DNA of 64,000 nucleotides from Brevibacterium epidermidis NBRC 14811 (GTDB lineage: Bacteria; Actinomycetota; Actinomycetes; Actinomycetales; Brevibacteriaceae): positions 186,001-250,000 of the forward strand of contig NZ_BCSJ01000011.1 of NCBI RefSeq assembly GCF_001570805.1, read 5' to 3'. Positions 26,772-35,608 of the stretch are shown here, piece by piece; position 1 is the stretch's first letter; every line of letters starts with the position of its first letter. The position numbers and the translations under genes were made by a program. The notes under the pieces are model-generated. The model saw nothing but the letters and a program-made list of their open reading frames with translations. It did not search any database and had not been told where the DNA came from.

Positions 26772-29700
26772 TGAGCACCTCGTCCTCACCCACCTCCGCA
26801 CGCATGCCGGCGAATCGGCCAAGACGTTCGCCGCTGCTGCTCACCCTCGTGTCTGTGGCGATCCTGCTGATCGCCTTCATCTCCTTCACCCAGGTCTACA
26901 CCGAGGTGCTGTGGTTCCGGCAGATCGACGCCTCAGAGGTCTTCCGCACCATGTGGCTGACACGCGGACTGACGTTCATCGGCGGATTCATCCTCATGGC
27001 CGTCCCGGTCTGGCTCAGTCTGCACCTGGCCTACAGGCATCGTCCGGTCTACGCGCCGACGACTCCGCGTCAGGAGAACCTCGACCGCTATCGTGAGGCC
27101 ATCGAACCTCTGCGTCGGGTAGCGACGCTCGCGATTCCCGCAGTGATGGGTGTCCTCGCCGGCATCACCGCCTCGGCGAATTGGAACACGATCCTCGAAT
27201 GGATCAACTCGACGTCCTTCGGCTCGACCGATCCTCAGTTCGGTCTCGACAAATCGTTCTTCGTCTTCGTTCTGCCCGGTCTGCGCCTCATCGGCAACCA
27301 GCTGGGCATGGCTCTGCTCATGGCGCTCATCGCCGCCCTCGTCGCGCACTACCTCTTCGGCGGCATCCGTCCGGGGGAGCAGAAGGGCATCATCCTGACG
27401 AAGGCCGCCCAGTGGCAGCTGGGCATCACCGTGGCCGTTCTCGTCATCGTTCAGGCCGGTCGGCTGTGGCTCTCCCGCTATGACCGGATGACAGCCGCCG
27501 GCGGAATCGTCCCCGGCGTCACCTACGTCGATGACCATGCCGCCCTGCCGGCTATGGCGATCGTCGCCATCGCCGCCGTCCTCGTGGCGCTGCTGTTCGT
27601 CTACACCGCGTGGAAGGGCAATTGGCGGATATCGATCATCGCCACGCTCACCCTCATCGTGCTCGGCGGAGTCTCGATCATCGCCTACCCGGCGCTGCTC
27701 CAGCAGTTCCAGGTCAACCCGTCGCAGCAGAGCAAGGAATCGGACTACATTCAGCACAACATCGATGCCACGCGCGATGCGTTCGACTTCGATGACATCG
27801 AGGTGACTCCGTATGAGCCGAGCACCAGCGGCAAGAAGGGCGACCTGCGCAAGGACGCCGAGACCGCGGCCTCTATCCGTCTGCTTGATCCGAACCTCGT
27901 CTCGGACACCTTCCGCCAGCTGCAGCAGGTGCGTCCGTACTACTCGTTCCCGCAGAAGCTCGATGTCGACCGCTACAACATCGACGGGGACATGCGTGAC
28001 ACCGTCATCTCCGTGCGTGAACTGGCGCCGAGCTCGGTTAACAACCAGAGCTGGTTCAACCGGGCGATTGTCTACACGCACGGCTTCGGAGTGGTCGCAG
28101 CCAACGGCAACCAGCGCAACCCGGACGGCGAACCGCTGTTCATGGAGTCGGATATTCCCCCGAAGGGCGAGTTCCCCGAATACGAACCGCGTGTGTACTT
28201 CGGCGAATCGTCGCCGGACTACTCGATCGTCGGTGCTCCGAAGGATGCGACTCCGCGTGAGCTCGACTACCCGTCTGACGAGAAGAGCGGTTCCGGTCAG
28301 GTGAACAACACCTTCGCCGGTGACGGCGGACCGTCGGTGGGCAATGTGTTCAACCGTCTCGCCTACGCCCTGAAGTTCCAGGACGAGCAGATCCTTCTCT
28401 CTGACGCCCTCAACGAGGAGTCCCAGATCCTCTACGACCGTCACCCGCGTGAGCGTGTGGAGAAGCTCGCCCCCTTCCTCAAGGTCGACGGTGATCCGTA
28501 CCCGGCTGTTGTGGACGGGAAGATCAAATGGATCCTCGACGGCTACACCACTGCTGAGGATTACCCGTATTCGACGCCGCAGCCGCTCCAGCAGGCCACT
28601 GAGGATTCGACCACCGCGTCGGCTCCGAACGCTGTGGCGACTCTGCCGGATGATGAGGTCAACTACATCCGGAACTCGGTGAAGATCACCGTCGACGCCT
28701 ATGACGGGTCCGTCGACATGTACCAGTGGGACAAGGAAGATCCGGTTCTCAAGACCTGGATGAAGGTGTTCCCCGGACTCATCAAGTCATCTTCGGAGAT
28801 GTCCGGTGATCTGATGAGCCACGTCCGCTACCCGGAGGACATGTTCAAGGTCCAGCGCGATCTGCTCACGAAGTACCATGTCACCTCCGCCAGCGAGTTC
28901 TACTCCGGTCAGGACTTCTGGACGCTTCCGACGGATCCGACGACGAAGGCGAGCAGCGGGCTGACGCAGCCTCCGTTCTACATGACGCTGCAGATGCCGG
29001 GCCAGCAGGCACCGTCGTTCTCGCTGACGAGCTCATATATTCCGGCTCGATCGTCTGAGGGGCAGTCGCGAAACAACCTGACCGGCTTCCTCGCCGCCGA
29101 TGCTGACGCCGGAAACAAGAAGGGCCAGACCGCAGAGAGCTACGGCAAGCTGCGTCTGCTCCAGCTTCCGCGCAACACCACCGTGCCCGGACCTGGTCAG
29201 GCACAGAACAACTTCAACACCGCACCTGATGTGCAGCGCAGTCTGAACCTGCTGCGTCAGGGTGAGTCCGAAGTTGAGAACGGCAACCTGCTGACGCTGC
29301 CGATCGGCGGCGGTCTGCTCTACGTCCAGCCGGTCTACGTCCGGTCTGCTGGTGAGACCTCCTATCCGCTGCTGCAGCACGTGCTCGTGGCCTTCGGTGA
29401 GGACATCGGGTTCGCTCCGACCCTCGACGAAGCCCTCGACCAGGTCTTCGGCGGAGACTCCGGAGCCACGGCCGGCGACGCCGGCACCGAGGACAGCGGA
29501 GACGGTGAGTCGGGCTCGACCTCCGGCGGCAAGGACAAGGACTCGAAGTCCGGTTCGCCGGATAAGGCCCTCAACGACGCTCTGCAGGAGGCGAAGAAGG
29601 CCATGGAGGACTCCGATGCCGCGCTGAAGGAAGGCGACTTCGCGGAGTACGGAAAGGCTCAGGACCGTCTGAAGAACGCGCTTGAGGATGCCGTGGCCGC

Positions 29701-29791
29701 TGATCCCTCGCTGGCCGAGGACGCCTCGGGCAAGGAGTCGTCCGCTCCCTCCTCGGCGCCGGCCGATGAAGGCAGTGACTCGGGCAAGTGA
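26771..29791 (+). CDS. UPF0182 family integral membrane protein
   Basis: The 1006-residue protein belongs to the large UPF0182 family conserved across actinobacteria beside the YlbL-type protease. About seven transmembrane helices lie in the first 330 residues (LLLTLVSVAILLIAFISF, GLTFIGGFILMAVPVWL and others). A large extracytoplasmic domain (about 340-880) follows, then an acidic, Ser/Gly-rich tail with a short helical segment (DKALNDALQEAKKAMEDSD). The family's role is unknown to me. It starts at GTG overlapping the protease stop (TAGTG), so production of both proteins is coupled, which suggests a shared envelope function. Confidence 0.93.
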   Translation: MSTSSSPTSARMPANRPRRSPLLLTLVSVAILLIAFISFTQVYTEVLWFRQIDASEVFRTMWLTRGLTFIGGFILMAVPVWLSLHLAYRHRPVYAPTTPRQENLDRYREAIEPLRRVATLAIPAVMGVLAGITASANWNTILEWINSTSFGSTDPQFGLDKSFFVFVLPGLRLIGNQLGMALLMALIAALVAHYLFGGIRPGEQKGIILTKAAQWQLGITVAVLVIVQAGRLWLSRYDRMTAAGGIVPGVTYVDDHAALPAMAIVAIAAVLVALLFVYTAWKGNWRISIIATLTLIVLGGVSIIAYPALLQQFQVNPSQQSKESDYIQHNIDATRDAFDFDDIEVTPYEPSTSGKKGDLRKDAETAASIRLLDPNLVSDTFRQLQQVRPYYSFPQKLDVDRYNIDGDMRDTVISVRELAPSSVNNQSWFNRAIVYTHGFGVVAANGNQRNPDGEPLFMESDIPPKGEFPEYEPRVYFGESSPDYSIVGAPKDATPRELDYPSDEKSGSGQVNNTFAGDGGPSVGNVFNRLAYALKFQDEQILLSDALNEESQILYDRHPRERVEKLAPFLKVDGDPYPAVVDGKIKWILDGYTTAEDYPYSTPQPLQQATEDSTTASAPNAVATLPDDEVNYIRNSVKITVDAYDGSVDMYQWDKEDPVLKTWMKVFPGLIKSSSEMSGDLMSHVRYPEDMFKVQRDLLTKYHVTSASEFYSGQDFWTLPTDPTTKASSGLTQPPFYMTLQMPGQQAPSFSLTSSYIPARSSEGQSRNNLTGFLAADADAGNKKGQTAESYGKLRLLQLPRNTTVPGPGQAQNNFNTAPDVQRSLNLLRQGESEVENGNLLTLPIGGGLLYVQPVYVRSAGETSYPLLQHVLVAFGEDIGFAPTLDEALDQVFGGDSGATAGDAGTEDSGDGESGSTSGGKDKDSKSGSPDKALNDALQEAKKAMEDSDAALKEGDFAEYGKAQDRLKNALEDAVAADPSLAEDASGKESSAPSSAPADEGSDSGK

Positions 29792-29850
29792 GCCTGAGAC
29801 GAACCGGTCCGGCGCGGTGAGGCGCGCCGACGGAGTACGGACTTACTGAG

Positions 29851-29884
29851 ACGAGCGCCCCTGGGATATCCCAGGGGCGCTCGT
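29851..29884 (+). terminator. perfect palindromic terminator after UPF0182 gene
   Basis: A 34-nt perfect palindrome (17-bp arms, ACGAGCGCCCCTGGGAT and its complement) is followed by CATTTCTATA. It lies 60 bp after the stop codon. Confidence 0.8.
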
Positions 29885-29939
29885 CATTTCTATAGGGGGA
29901 GTATCCGAGCTCCACCGGCCGGCTGACCACTCCCCAATT

Positions 29940-29997
29940 ACTACCTGACGGCGGCCCAGATACCTCGCGCGAGGTTGCTGAGCCGCCGTCAGGTAGT
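29940..29997. repeat. long composite hairpin, possible dispersed repeat
   Basis: Arms at 29940-29959 and 29978-29997 form a 20-bp stem with one mismatch (ACTACCTGACGGCGGC...). Between them lies the 14-nt palindrome ACCTCGCGCGAGGT (29962-29975), giving a two-tier hairpin. No T-tract follows on either strand, and separate terminators already flank it. It looks like a REP-type element rather than a terminator; copy number cannot be judged from one window. Confidence 0.6.
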
Positions 29998-30056
29998 TCT
30001 GGTGGGGTGAGTCGAGCGGGAGGGGGTGCTCGGGGAGAAACGGGGGATGAATGAGA

Positions 30057-30090
30057 AGAACCCCCAGTCAGAAAACTGACTGGGGGTTCT
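30057..30090 (-). terminator. terminator downstream of initiator tRNA
   Basis: A perfect 15-bp stem (AGAACCCCCAGTCAG and complement) with a 4-nt loop begins 11 bp past the tRNA 3' end. On the tRNA strand it is followed by TCTCATT. Confidence 0.8.
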
Positions 30091-30100
30091 GCCGCTAACG

Positions 30101-30174
30101 TGGCGGGGGAGGGATTTGAACCCCCGACCTCCGGGTTATGAGCCCGGCGAGCTACCGAACTGCTCCACCCCGCG
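30101..30174 (-). tRNA. initiator tRNA-Met (CAU), tRNA-fMet
   Basis: The 74-nt cloverleaf starts CGCGGGG and has anticodon CAU in loop CTCATAA. Initiator hallmarks are visible: positions 1 and 72 are C and C, hence unpaired, and three consecutive G-C pairs (GGG/CCC) close the anticodon stem. The T loop is TTCAAAT. CCA is not encoded; the 3' discriminator A is followed by CG. Confidence 0.95.
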
Positions 30175-30268
30175 GCGTGTTCTTAACTTTACACGAGGGG
30201 TCACCTGGCAGCCAAACCGAATACAGGTGACCTCCGCCACATGGTCACTTGCCGTTCATCCGCAGGGG

Positions 30269-30322
30269 TTGCATATGGTTGAAAGTTGAACTATAGTCAT
30301 TCTTGTACTTCAAATTTCAACC
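30269..30322 (+). promoter_or_regulatory. yceI promoter overlapped by operator-like inverted repeat
   Basis: TTGCAT (30269-30274), an 18-bp spacer and TATAGT (30293-30298) form a good sigma-70-type promoter. A 14-bp inverted repeat with one mismatch, GGTTGAAAGTTGAA (30277-30290) and TTCAAATTTCAACC (30309-30322), straddles the -10 box: one arm lies in the spacer, the other just after the expected transcript start. This is the classic layout for a repressor, perhaps MarR type, but none is encoded nearby. Confidence 0.65.
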
Positions 30323-30334
30323 AAAGGAGAAATC

Positions 30335-30883
30335 ATGACTGCTCTTCCTCAGGGACTCACCGCCGGAACCTGGAACATCGACCCCATCCATTCGGAGTTC
30401 ACCTTCACCGCTCGCCACGCAGGCGTCTCGAAGGTCCGCGGCCACTTCGAAGAGATCGCCGGCAACGTGAACGTCGGTGAGACCCTCGAAGACAGCACTG
30501 TGTCCGCCGAAGCCTCCGCTGACTCGATCAACACCCGCAACGAACAGCGCGACGGTCACCTCAAGAGCGGTGATTTCTTCCTGGCCGAGGAACACCCGAA
30601 GCTGAGCTTCAAGTCGACCGCGATCAAGGCAGATGACGCTGATGAGTTCCAGACCGTCGGCGAGCTGACCATGCGCGGCGTGACCAAGGAAGTCGCCTTC
30701 GCCACCGAATTCGCCGGTGTCGCCACCGACCCGAACGGCAACCAGGTCGCCGGCCTCTCGGCCACCGCCACTGTCAACCGCAAGGACTTCGGAATGTCCT
30801 TCGAGGCCGTCCTTGGTGGGGGAGAGCTCCTCGTCTCCGACAAGATCAAGATCAACCTCGAACTCGAGCTCGTCAAGGCCTGA
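30335..30883 (+). CDS. YceI family protein
   Basis: The 182-residue protein has the YceI lipocalin-like fold: GTWNIDPIHSEFTFTARHAG at the start, then HPKLSFKST, GELTMRGVTKEV and NRKDFGMSFEAVLGGGELLVSD. Family members bind polyprenyl or other long isoprenoid lipids. No signal peptide is present, so this one is cytoplasmic, as is usual in actinobacteria. AAAGGAG lies 5 nt before the ATG. It is a single gene with its own tightly arranged promoter/operator and terminator, suggesting conditional expression. Confidence 0.93.
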   Translation: MTALPQGLTAGTWNIDPIHSEFTFTARHAGVSKVRGHFEEIAGNVNVGETLEDSTVSAEASADSINTRNEQRDGHLKSGDFFLAEEHPKLSFKSTAIKADDADEFQTVGELTMRGVTKEVAFATEFAGVATDPNGNQVAGLSATATVNRKDFGMSFEAVLGGGELLVSDKIKINLELELVKA

Positions 30884-30964
30884 TCAGTCTTGAGCTAGGT
30901 CCGGCCTGCCAGGCGTCTGCGTCGTCAGCCTGACTGACTCGACCGGCAGCTTCGCTGTCTGATG

Positions 30965-31002
30965 CAGAAGGGGCGAACCGCATGTGCGGTTCGCCCCTTC
31001 TG
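30965..31002. terminator. bidirectional terminator hairpin
   Basis: An 18-bp perfect stem (CAGAAGGGGCGAACCGCA and complement) with a 2-nt loop lies between the converging yceI and aminotransferase genes. Confidence 0.8.
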
Positions 31003-31081
31003 TGGTCTCACGGCGCAGCATCTCCTGCGCTGTTCCGTTCGTCGGGCAGTCAGTCTTCCCGAGTGCGAGTCCGAATCATGC

Positions 31082-32347
31082 TCATCGTTTGGACCTCAGA
31101 GCGTCCGGGTTGTCGTGCAGATGCCCACCGAGGGCGATGAAGAGCTGTGCGCCCTTGTCGACGTCGGCGACGGACTTGCAGAAGGAATACCGGATCGACG
31201 ACCGATAAGCCTCGTATGCAGGGCTCCCGGGCCTGCACAGGGCCGGTACGGGGATTCCGACCAGTGAGAATTCCCGCGCCAGCAGATCATTGAGCTCGAA
31301 GGCATCGAGATCCGTCACTGCGGAGAAATCCACCACTGTGAAATAGCCGGCGCGTGGGGTCGATACTTCAGCGCCCGGAACTGTGCGGCAGGCAGGGACG
31401 AGAACCTCCGCACGAGCCTGCAGCGAAGCACGGTTCTCTGCGACGAACTGCGAATCGCCGTTGAGCATATCGGCCATCCCGATCTGCATCGGACCGCCGG
31501 CCGTGAACGACAGGAACTGTTTGACCGTCTGAATGGCCTGTCGGACCTCGGGTGAGGCGATGACCCAGCCGATCTTCCAACCCGTCGTGTTCCAGGACTT
31601 ACCCGCCGAGGAGACCGTGACGACCCGTGCAGAATCCTCGATTGCCACGGCGGGAGGAACATGCCCCTGATCGGTGAGGACGAGCTGCTCGTAGACCTCA
31701 TCGGAGAGCACCCAGGCGTCGACTGACGCGGCCGCTCGACCGATTCGGGCGAGATCGTCGGCAGTGAAAATGAATCCGGTGGGATTGTGCGGAGTGTTGA
31801 CGAGGATGATCTGAGGTTCGACCTCGGCGACCACCCGATCGAAAGCCTCCCAATCCGGGCCGAAATCGCCGTGGCCGTCGGGCAGGATCGGCACCGTGTG
31901 CAGAGTGCCTCCTGCAGCGGCGATCGCCGCCGGATATGAGTCGTAGAACGGTTCGAATGCGACGAGCGAACCCCCGCGCGGCAACAGGGCGAGGATCGCT
32001 GCCGTCAGTCCCTCTGTGGCGCCTGCCGTGTAGAGCACCTCGTCCGGGGAGACGTTCTGACCGAAGTCGCGACTGCGCTGTGCGGCTACGGCCTCGAGCA
32101 GCTGGGGGAATCCCTGGCCGGGGGCGTATTGATTGAAACCAGCCCGCATCGCCGCGGCAGTGGCCTCGATGAGTTCCTCGGGAGGCTCCGTGCCCGGAGC
32201 GCCCTGCCCGAGGTTGACGGCTCCGACCTCGGCGGCGAATTTCGTCATCTGCCCGTAGATGGTCTCACCGATCGATCCGTCAGGATTGGTCAGACCGGCC
32301 GATTCGGCCATCTCATGCCACAGCGGGGCCCGCATGATGTCCGGCAT
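31082..32347 (-). CDS. class I/II PLP-dependent aminotransferase
   Basis: The 421-residue fold-type I aminotransferase resembles the kynurenine/methionine aminotransferase (YbdL) and DapC-like group. Signs are NLGQGAPG near the start, YTAGATEGL, NTPHNPTGFIF, DEVYEQLV and the PLP-lysine segment SSAGKSWNTTGWKIGW. A DapC role (succinyl-DAP synthesis) is possible but not proven. GGAGGT lies 6 nt before the ATG at 32347, which overlaps the hisN stop (TGATG); the adjacent upstream GTG is rejected because the spacing is too short. It is the last gene of the doxX-aroA-rsgA-hisN operon. Confidence 0.87.
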   Translation of the reverse strand: MPDIMRAPLWHEMAESAGLTNPDGSIGETIYGQMTKFAAEVGAVNLGQGAPGTEPPEELIEATAAAMRAGFNQYAPGQGFPQLLEAVAAQRSRDFGQNVSPDEVLYTAGATEGLTAAILALLPRGGSLVAFEPFYDSYPAAIAAAGGTLHTVPILPDGHGDFGPDWEAFDRVVAEVEPQIILVNTPHNPTGFIFTADDLARIGRAAASVDAWVLSDEVYEQLVLTDQGHVPPAVAIEDSARVVTVSSAGKSWNTTGWKIGWVIASPEVRQAIQTVKQFLSFTAGGPMQIGMADMLNGDSQFVAENRASLQARAEVLVPACRTVPGAEVSTPRAGYFTVVDFSAVTDLDAFELNDLLAREFSLVGIPVPALCRPGSPAYEAYRSSIRYSFCKSVADVDKGAQLFIALGGHLHDNPDALRSKR

Positions 32348-33138
32348 CACGACACCTCCGCCGGAGCGACACGACCGAGGCAGTCGAGAGCCGCCTCGTG
32401 GAGACGCGAATTGCTGGCCAAGGCATTGCCGCCGAAGGGACCCGGGGTCCCGGCGGTGTTCGTGAAGGTTCCTCCGGCCTCGAGCACGATGGGCACGAGC
32501 GCGCCCATATCGTAGAGCGCGAGTTCCGGTTCGCAGGCGAGGTCAACGGCGCCTTCGGCCAGCAGCATATAGGAGTAGAAGTCGCCGTAGCCGCGCGTGC
32601 GCCACAGCGAATCGCAGAGGTCGAGGAACCCATCGAAGATTCCGAGTTCCTTCCAACCCGACAGCGACGAATACGACAGTGACGCATCGGCGAGAGAATC
32701 GACCGACGACACCGTGATGCGCTTCGCCGGGGACTCGAGTTCGGTGGCATAGGCACCTTGACCGGATTCCGCCCACCACCTGCGTCCGAGTGCAGGAGCG
32801 GAGACCACTCCCACCAGCGGTCGGTCGCCGTCGTAGAGCGAGATCAGAGTGGCCCACACCGGCACTCCGCGCACGTAGTTCTTCGTCCCGTCGATGGGAT
32901 CGATGATCCACCGTCGCGATGAGTTCCCGTGTGCCCCGAATTCCTCACCGAGCACGCTGTCATCGGGTCGAACCTCGCCGAGGCGGTCCATGATCGCCTT
33001 CTCCACCGCACGGTCGCATTCAGTGACCGGGGTGAGGTCGGGTTTGGTTTCGACAGCGAAGTCCTGCGCCCGGAAGTGCGGGTGGCTGATGGCATCGGCG
33101 AGATCGGCGAGTTCGATCGCCAGGTCGAGGTCGTTCAT
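32347..33138 (-). CDS. hisN: inositol-monophosphatase-family histidinol-phosphatase
   Basis: The 263-residue protein belongs to the IMPase superfamily and resembles actinobacterial HisN, which dephosphorylates histidinol phosphate. Metal-binding motifs are GEEFGAHG and WIIDPIDGTKNYVRGVPVWATLI; the late DxxA-type region is YDMGALVPIVLEAGGTFTN. No other his gene is adjacent, which is common for this gene. The ATG is preceded directly by GGAGGA (too close to act as Shine-Dalgarno), and TAGGCT lies exactly 6 nt upstream, so hisN may also be transcribed from a leaderless internal promoter. Confidence 0.88.
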   Translation of the reverse strand: MNDLDLAIELADLADAISHPHFRAQDFAVETKPDLTPVTECDRAVEKAIMDRLGEVRPDDSVLGEEFGAHGNSSRRWIIDPIDGTKNYVRGVPVWATLISLYDGDRPLVGVVSAPALGRRWWAESGQGAYATELESPAKRITVSSVDSLADASLSYSSLSGWKELGIFDGFLDLCDSLWRTRGYGDFYSYMLLAEGAVDLACEPELALYDMGALVPIVLEAGGTFTNTAGTPGPFGGNALASNSRLHEAALDCLGRVAPAEVS

Positions 33139-33144
33139 TCCTCC

Positions 33145-33150
33145 AGCCTA
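33145..33150 (-). promoter_or_regulatory. -10 element TAGGCT for internal leaderless hisN transcript
   Basis: TAGGCT, then 6 nt (GGAGGA), then the ATG at 33138, located in the 9-bp gap and the end of rsgA. Confidence 0.5.
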
Positions 33151-34263
33151 TCCAGTCGAGGGCAGCAGCCGGCGCAAGGACTCCAGCCGTGAGACTCCAC
33201 CTGGTCCGGCCTTGCCGTCGGCCACCCACTCGTCGAGGCGGCAGCCGGGGGAGTCAACGAGGTGAGTGCATCCGCGGGGGCATTCGGCTGTGGCATCGAC
33301 GAGCTCCGGGAAAGCCGAGATCAGGGTCTCCCGGTCCACATGGGCCAGGCCGAAGCTGCGCACTCCCGGGGTGTCGATGAGCCATCCGCCGCGTTCCAAC
33401 GGCAGGCACACTGCTGAGGACGAGGTGTGCCGTCCGCGTCCGGTCACGTCGTTGACATGCCCCGTGGCGCGGTCGGCGGCGGGAACGAGAACGTTGGTCA
33501 GCGTGGATTTGCCCACCCCGGAATGGCCGACGAGGACGCTGATGCGTCCGCGGAGACGTTCGGCCACCTCGGCGTGGGGTTCCGCTTCGTCCCGAGCGGA
33601 ATCGTTCGCGGTCGAATCGCCGACCGATGGATCGGTCGGCTCGGTTTCGGGGGCAACAGAGGACTCGACGATGTCGACCCCGGAGGCCGAGAACCGCTGC
33701 TTGAGTTCCGTGGCCGGGTGCAGATCGGTCTTCGTGACGATGAGCAGGGGAGTGATCCCCGCATCGAATGCGGCGACGAGGGCCCTGTCGATGAGACCGA
33801 ACGAGGGGTCGGGGTCCATTGTGGCCGTGACGATGCCCATGACGTCGACATTGGCCACGAGGACGCGCTCGGTCGGGTCGGTGTCATCGGCGCTGCGGCG
33901 CAGCAGTGTCTGCCGCTCGGTGATCTCCACCAGCCTGGCCAGGGTTCCCTCGGCTCCCGAGGTGTCGCCGACGAGACGGACGATGTCGCCGGGGACGATC
34001 GCCTGTTTGCGCAGGTGCGAAGCTCGCACAGCCGTCACCGAGGTGGCCCCGCGTGGCCGTTTCCCCTTCTTCTTCCGAGTCGGGGGAATCGAGGGGAAGT
34101 TCCCGTCGTCGTCCGCGAGGATGACGCGGTACCGGCCCCGATCGACCGCGGTGACCAGACCGGACACAGCGTCCTTGTGGTCGGGGCGGTTCTTCGTCCG
34201 AGGGCGAGAACCGCGACGGTTCGGTCGGGGACGGTAGTCCTCGTCGCGAAAGATCTTCGCCAT
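33148..34263 (-). CDS. rsgA: ribosome small-subunit-dependent GTPase A
   Basis: The 371-residue circularly permuted GTPase assists 30S subunit maturation. An OB-like N-terminal domain (about 30-110, GLVTAVDRGRYRVILADDDGNF) precedes G4 TKTD, then the P-loop GHSGVGKSTL and G3 DTPGVRSF. The C-terminal zinc knuckle has Cys in CPRGCTHLVDSPGC. An Asp/Glu/Ser-rich insert after the first GTPase part is longer than usual. The frame stays open upstream to 34380, but the ATG at 34263 gives the family start (MAKIFRDEDYRPR), 1 nt after the aroA stop. Confidence 0.94.
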   Translation of the reverse strand: MAKIFRDEDYRPRPNRRGSRPRTKNRPDHKDAVSGLVTAVDRGRYRVILADDDGNFPSIPPTRKKKGKRPRGATSVTAVRASHLRKQAIVPGDIVRLVGDTSGAEGTLARLVEITERQTLLRRSADDTDPTERVLVANVDVMGIVTATMDPDPSFGLIDRALVAAFDAGITPLLIVTKTDLHPATELKQRFSASGVDIVESSVAPETEPTDPSVGDSTANDSARDEAEPHAEVAERLRGRISVLVGHSGVGKSTLTNVLVPAADRATGHVNDVTGRGRHTSSSAVCLPLERGGWLIDTPGVRSFGLAHVDRETLISAFPELVDATAECPRGCTHLVDSPGCRLDEWVADGKAGPGGVSRLESLRRLLPSTG

Positions 34264-34264
34264 A

Positions 34265-35608
34265 TCAGGCTCCGGGAGTGAGCATGGCTTCCCACAGCTG
34301 AGTGAAGGCAGGCAGGGTCTTGGCGACGGTGCCGGCGTTTTCGATGACCATCCCGTCGTTGCGCAGGGAGAGGATGGCACCGGCCATGACCATTCGGTGG
34401 TCGTGGTAGGTGTGCCACAGTGCCGGGCGCAGCTGAGTGGTGCCGGTGATCGTCAGCGCTTCGGGATGCTCGACGACGTCGACGCCGATGGCTTTGTATT
34501 CCCGGGTCAGTGCCGTCAGACGGTCGGTCTCGTGCCCGCGCAGATGTCCGATGCCGCGCAGCTGCGAGGTTCCGTCGGCCAGGGCAGCAAGGGCCGACAC
34601 CACGGGGGTGAGTTCGCCGACGGCCGACAGGTCGAGATCGACCGCGTTGAGCTTCTCGGGTCCCTGCACATGCAGTCCGTCCCGGTCGAGGCGCACTGTC
34701 GCTCCGAATGCCTCTGCGATCTCGCGGAAGCCGTCGCCGGCCTGCGTCGTGTGCACGGGCCAGTCGGCGATGGTCACGGAGCCGCTTGTGGCCACGGCGG
34801 CCGCTGCGAAGGCCGCGGCATTGGACAGGTCGGGTTCGACCTGGACGTCGAGGCCGCGCGGAAGCCCGGGCTCGACGATCCAGCGTTCGGGTTCGGGTTC
34901 GCTGATATCGACGCCCGCGTCCCGGAGGACCTCGATCGTCATATCCACGTGCGCGCGGCTGGGCACCGTATCCGCAGTGTTGCTCAGTTCGATGCCCAAA
35001 GGCATGACGGGAGCAGCAAGCAGGAGTCCCGAGACGAATTGGCTCGAGGCACTGGCGTCGATGCCCAGGTGGCCGCCGCGCAGCTGCGAGTCGGCATGGA
35101 TCGTCATCGGCAAGGTGCCTTCGGCCGAGGTGATCGAAGCGCCGAGCTCTCGCAGGGATTCGATCGTCACCGACATCGGCCGCACTCTGGCCTGCTCATC
35201 GCCGTCGAGCACGACCTCACGCCCGGTCAGAGCAGCGAGCGGGGGAATGAATCGCATCACGGTTCCGGCGAGGCCGCAGTCGATGGTGATCGGCGTCTGT
35301 TCCTGGACACCTGTGTCTGCGGGAGCGGTCCCATCTGTGAAGGGGATCGGCTCGATGTGGAGTTCGTCGCCGTCTTCGTCGATCACGGCACCGAGGCGGC
35401 GCAGGGCTTCGACCATGAGCAGGGTGTCGCGGCTACGCAGCCATCCCTTGAGATCGGAGCCGGATCGGGCGAGAGCCGCGAGGATGAGATAGCGGTTCGT
35501 CAGGGACTTGGAACCGGGAACGGAAACAGTGGCAGAGACGGCGGAACCGGCGACCGGCGGCTGCCAGTCGCCGGTCACCGGGGGAGTGTGCGTGGAGATG
35601 TCAGTCAA
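34265..35608 (-). CDS. aroA: 3-phosphoshikimate 1-carboxyvinyltransferase (EPSP synthase)
   Basis: The 447-residue enzyme performs the sixth shikimate-pathway step, joining PEP to shikimate 3-phosphate. Motifs: VPGSKSLTNRYLILAALA at the N-terminus, DCGLAGTVMRFIPPLAAL (the glyphosate-region LAGTAMR equivalent), DASASSQFVSGLLLAAP, and the C-terminal YHDHRMVMAGAIL. Gly96-type residues are intact. The start overlaps the end of the upstream doxX gene by 8 bp, and rsgA follows after 1 nt, the same aroA-rsgA pairing as in mycobacteria. Confidence 0.96.
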   Translation of the reverse strand: MTDISTHTPPVTGDWQPPVAGSAVSATVSVPGSKSLTNRYLILAALARSGSDLKGWLRSRDTLLMVEALRRLGAVIDEDGDELHIEPIPFTDGTAPADTGVQEQTPITIDCGLAGTVMRFIPPLAALTGREVVLDGDEQARVRPMSVTIESLRELGASITSAEGTLPMTIHADSQLRGGHLGIDASASSQFVSGLLLAAPVMPLGIELSNTADTVPSRAHVDMTIEVLRDAGVDISEPEPERWIVEPGLPRGLDVQVEPDLSNAAAFAAAAVATSGSVTIADWPVHTTQAGDGFREIAEAFGATVRLDRDGLHVQGPEKLNAVDLDLSAVGELTPVVSALAALADGTSQLRGIGHLRGHETDRLTALTREYKAIGVDVVEHPEALTITGTTQLRPALWHTYHDHRMVMAGAILSLRNDGMVIENAGTVAKTLPAFTQLWEAMLTPGA

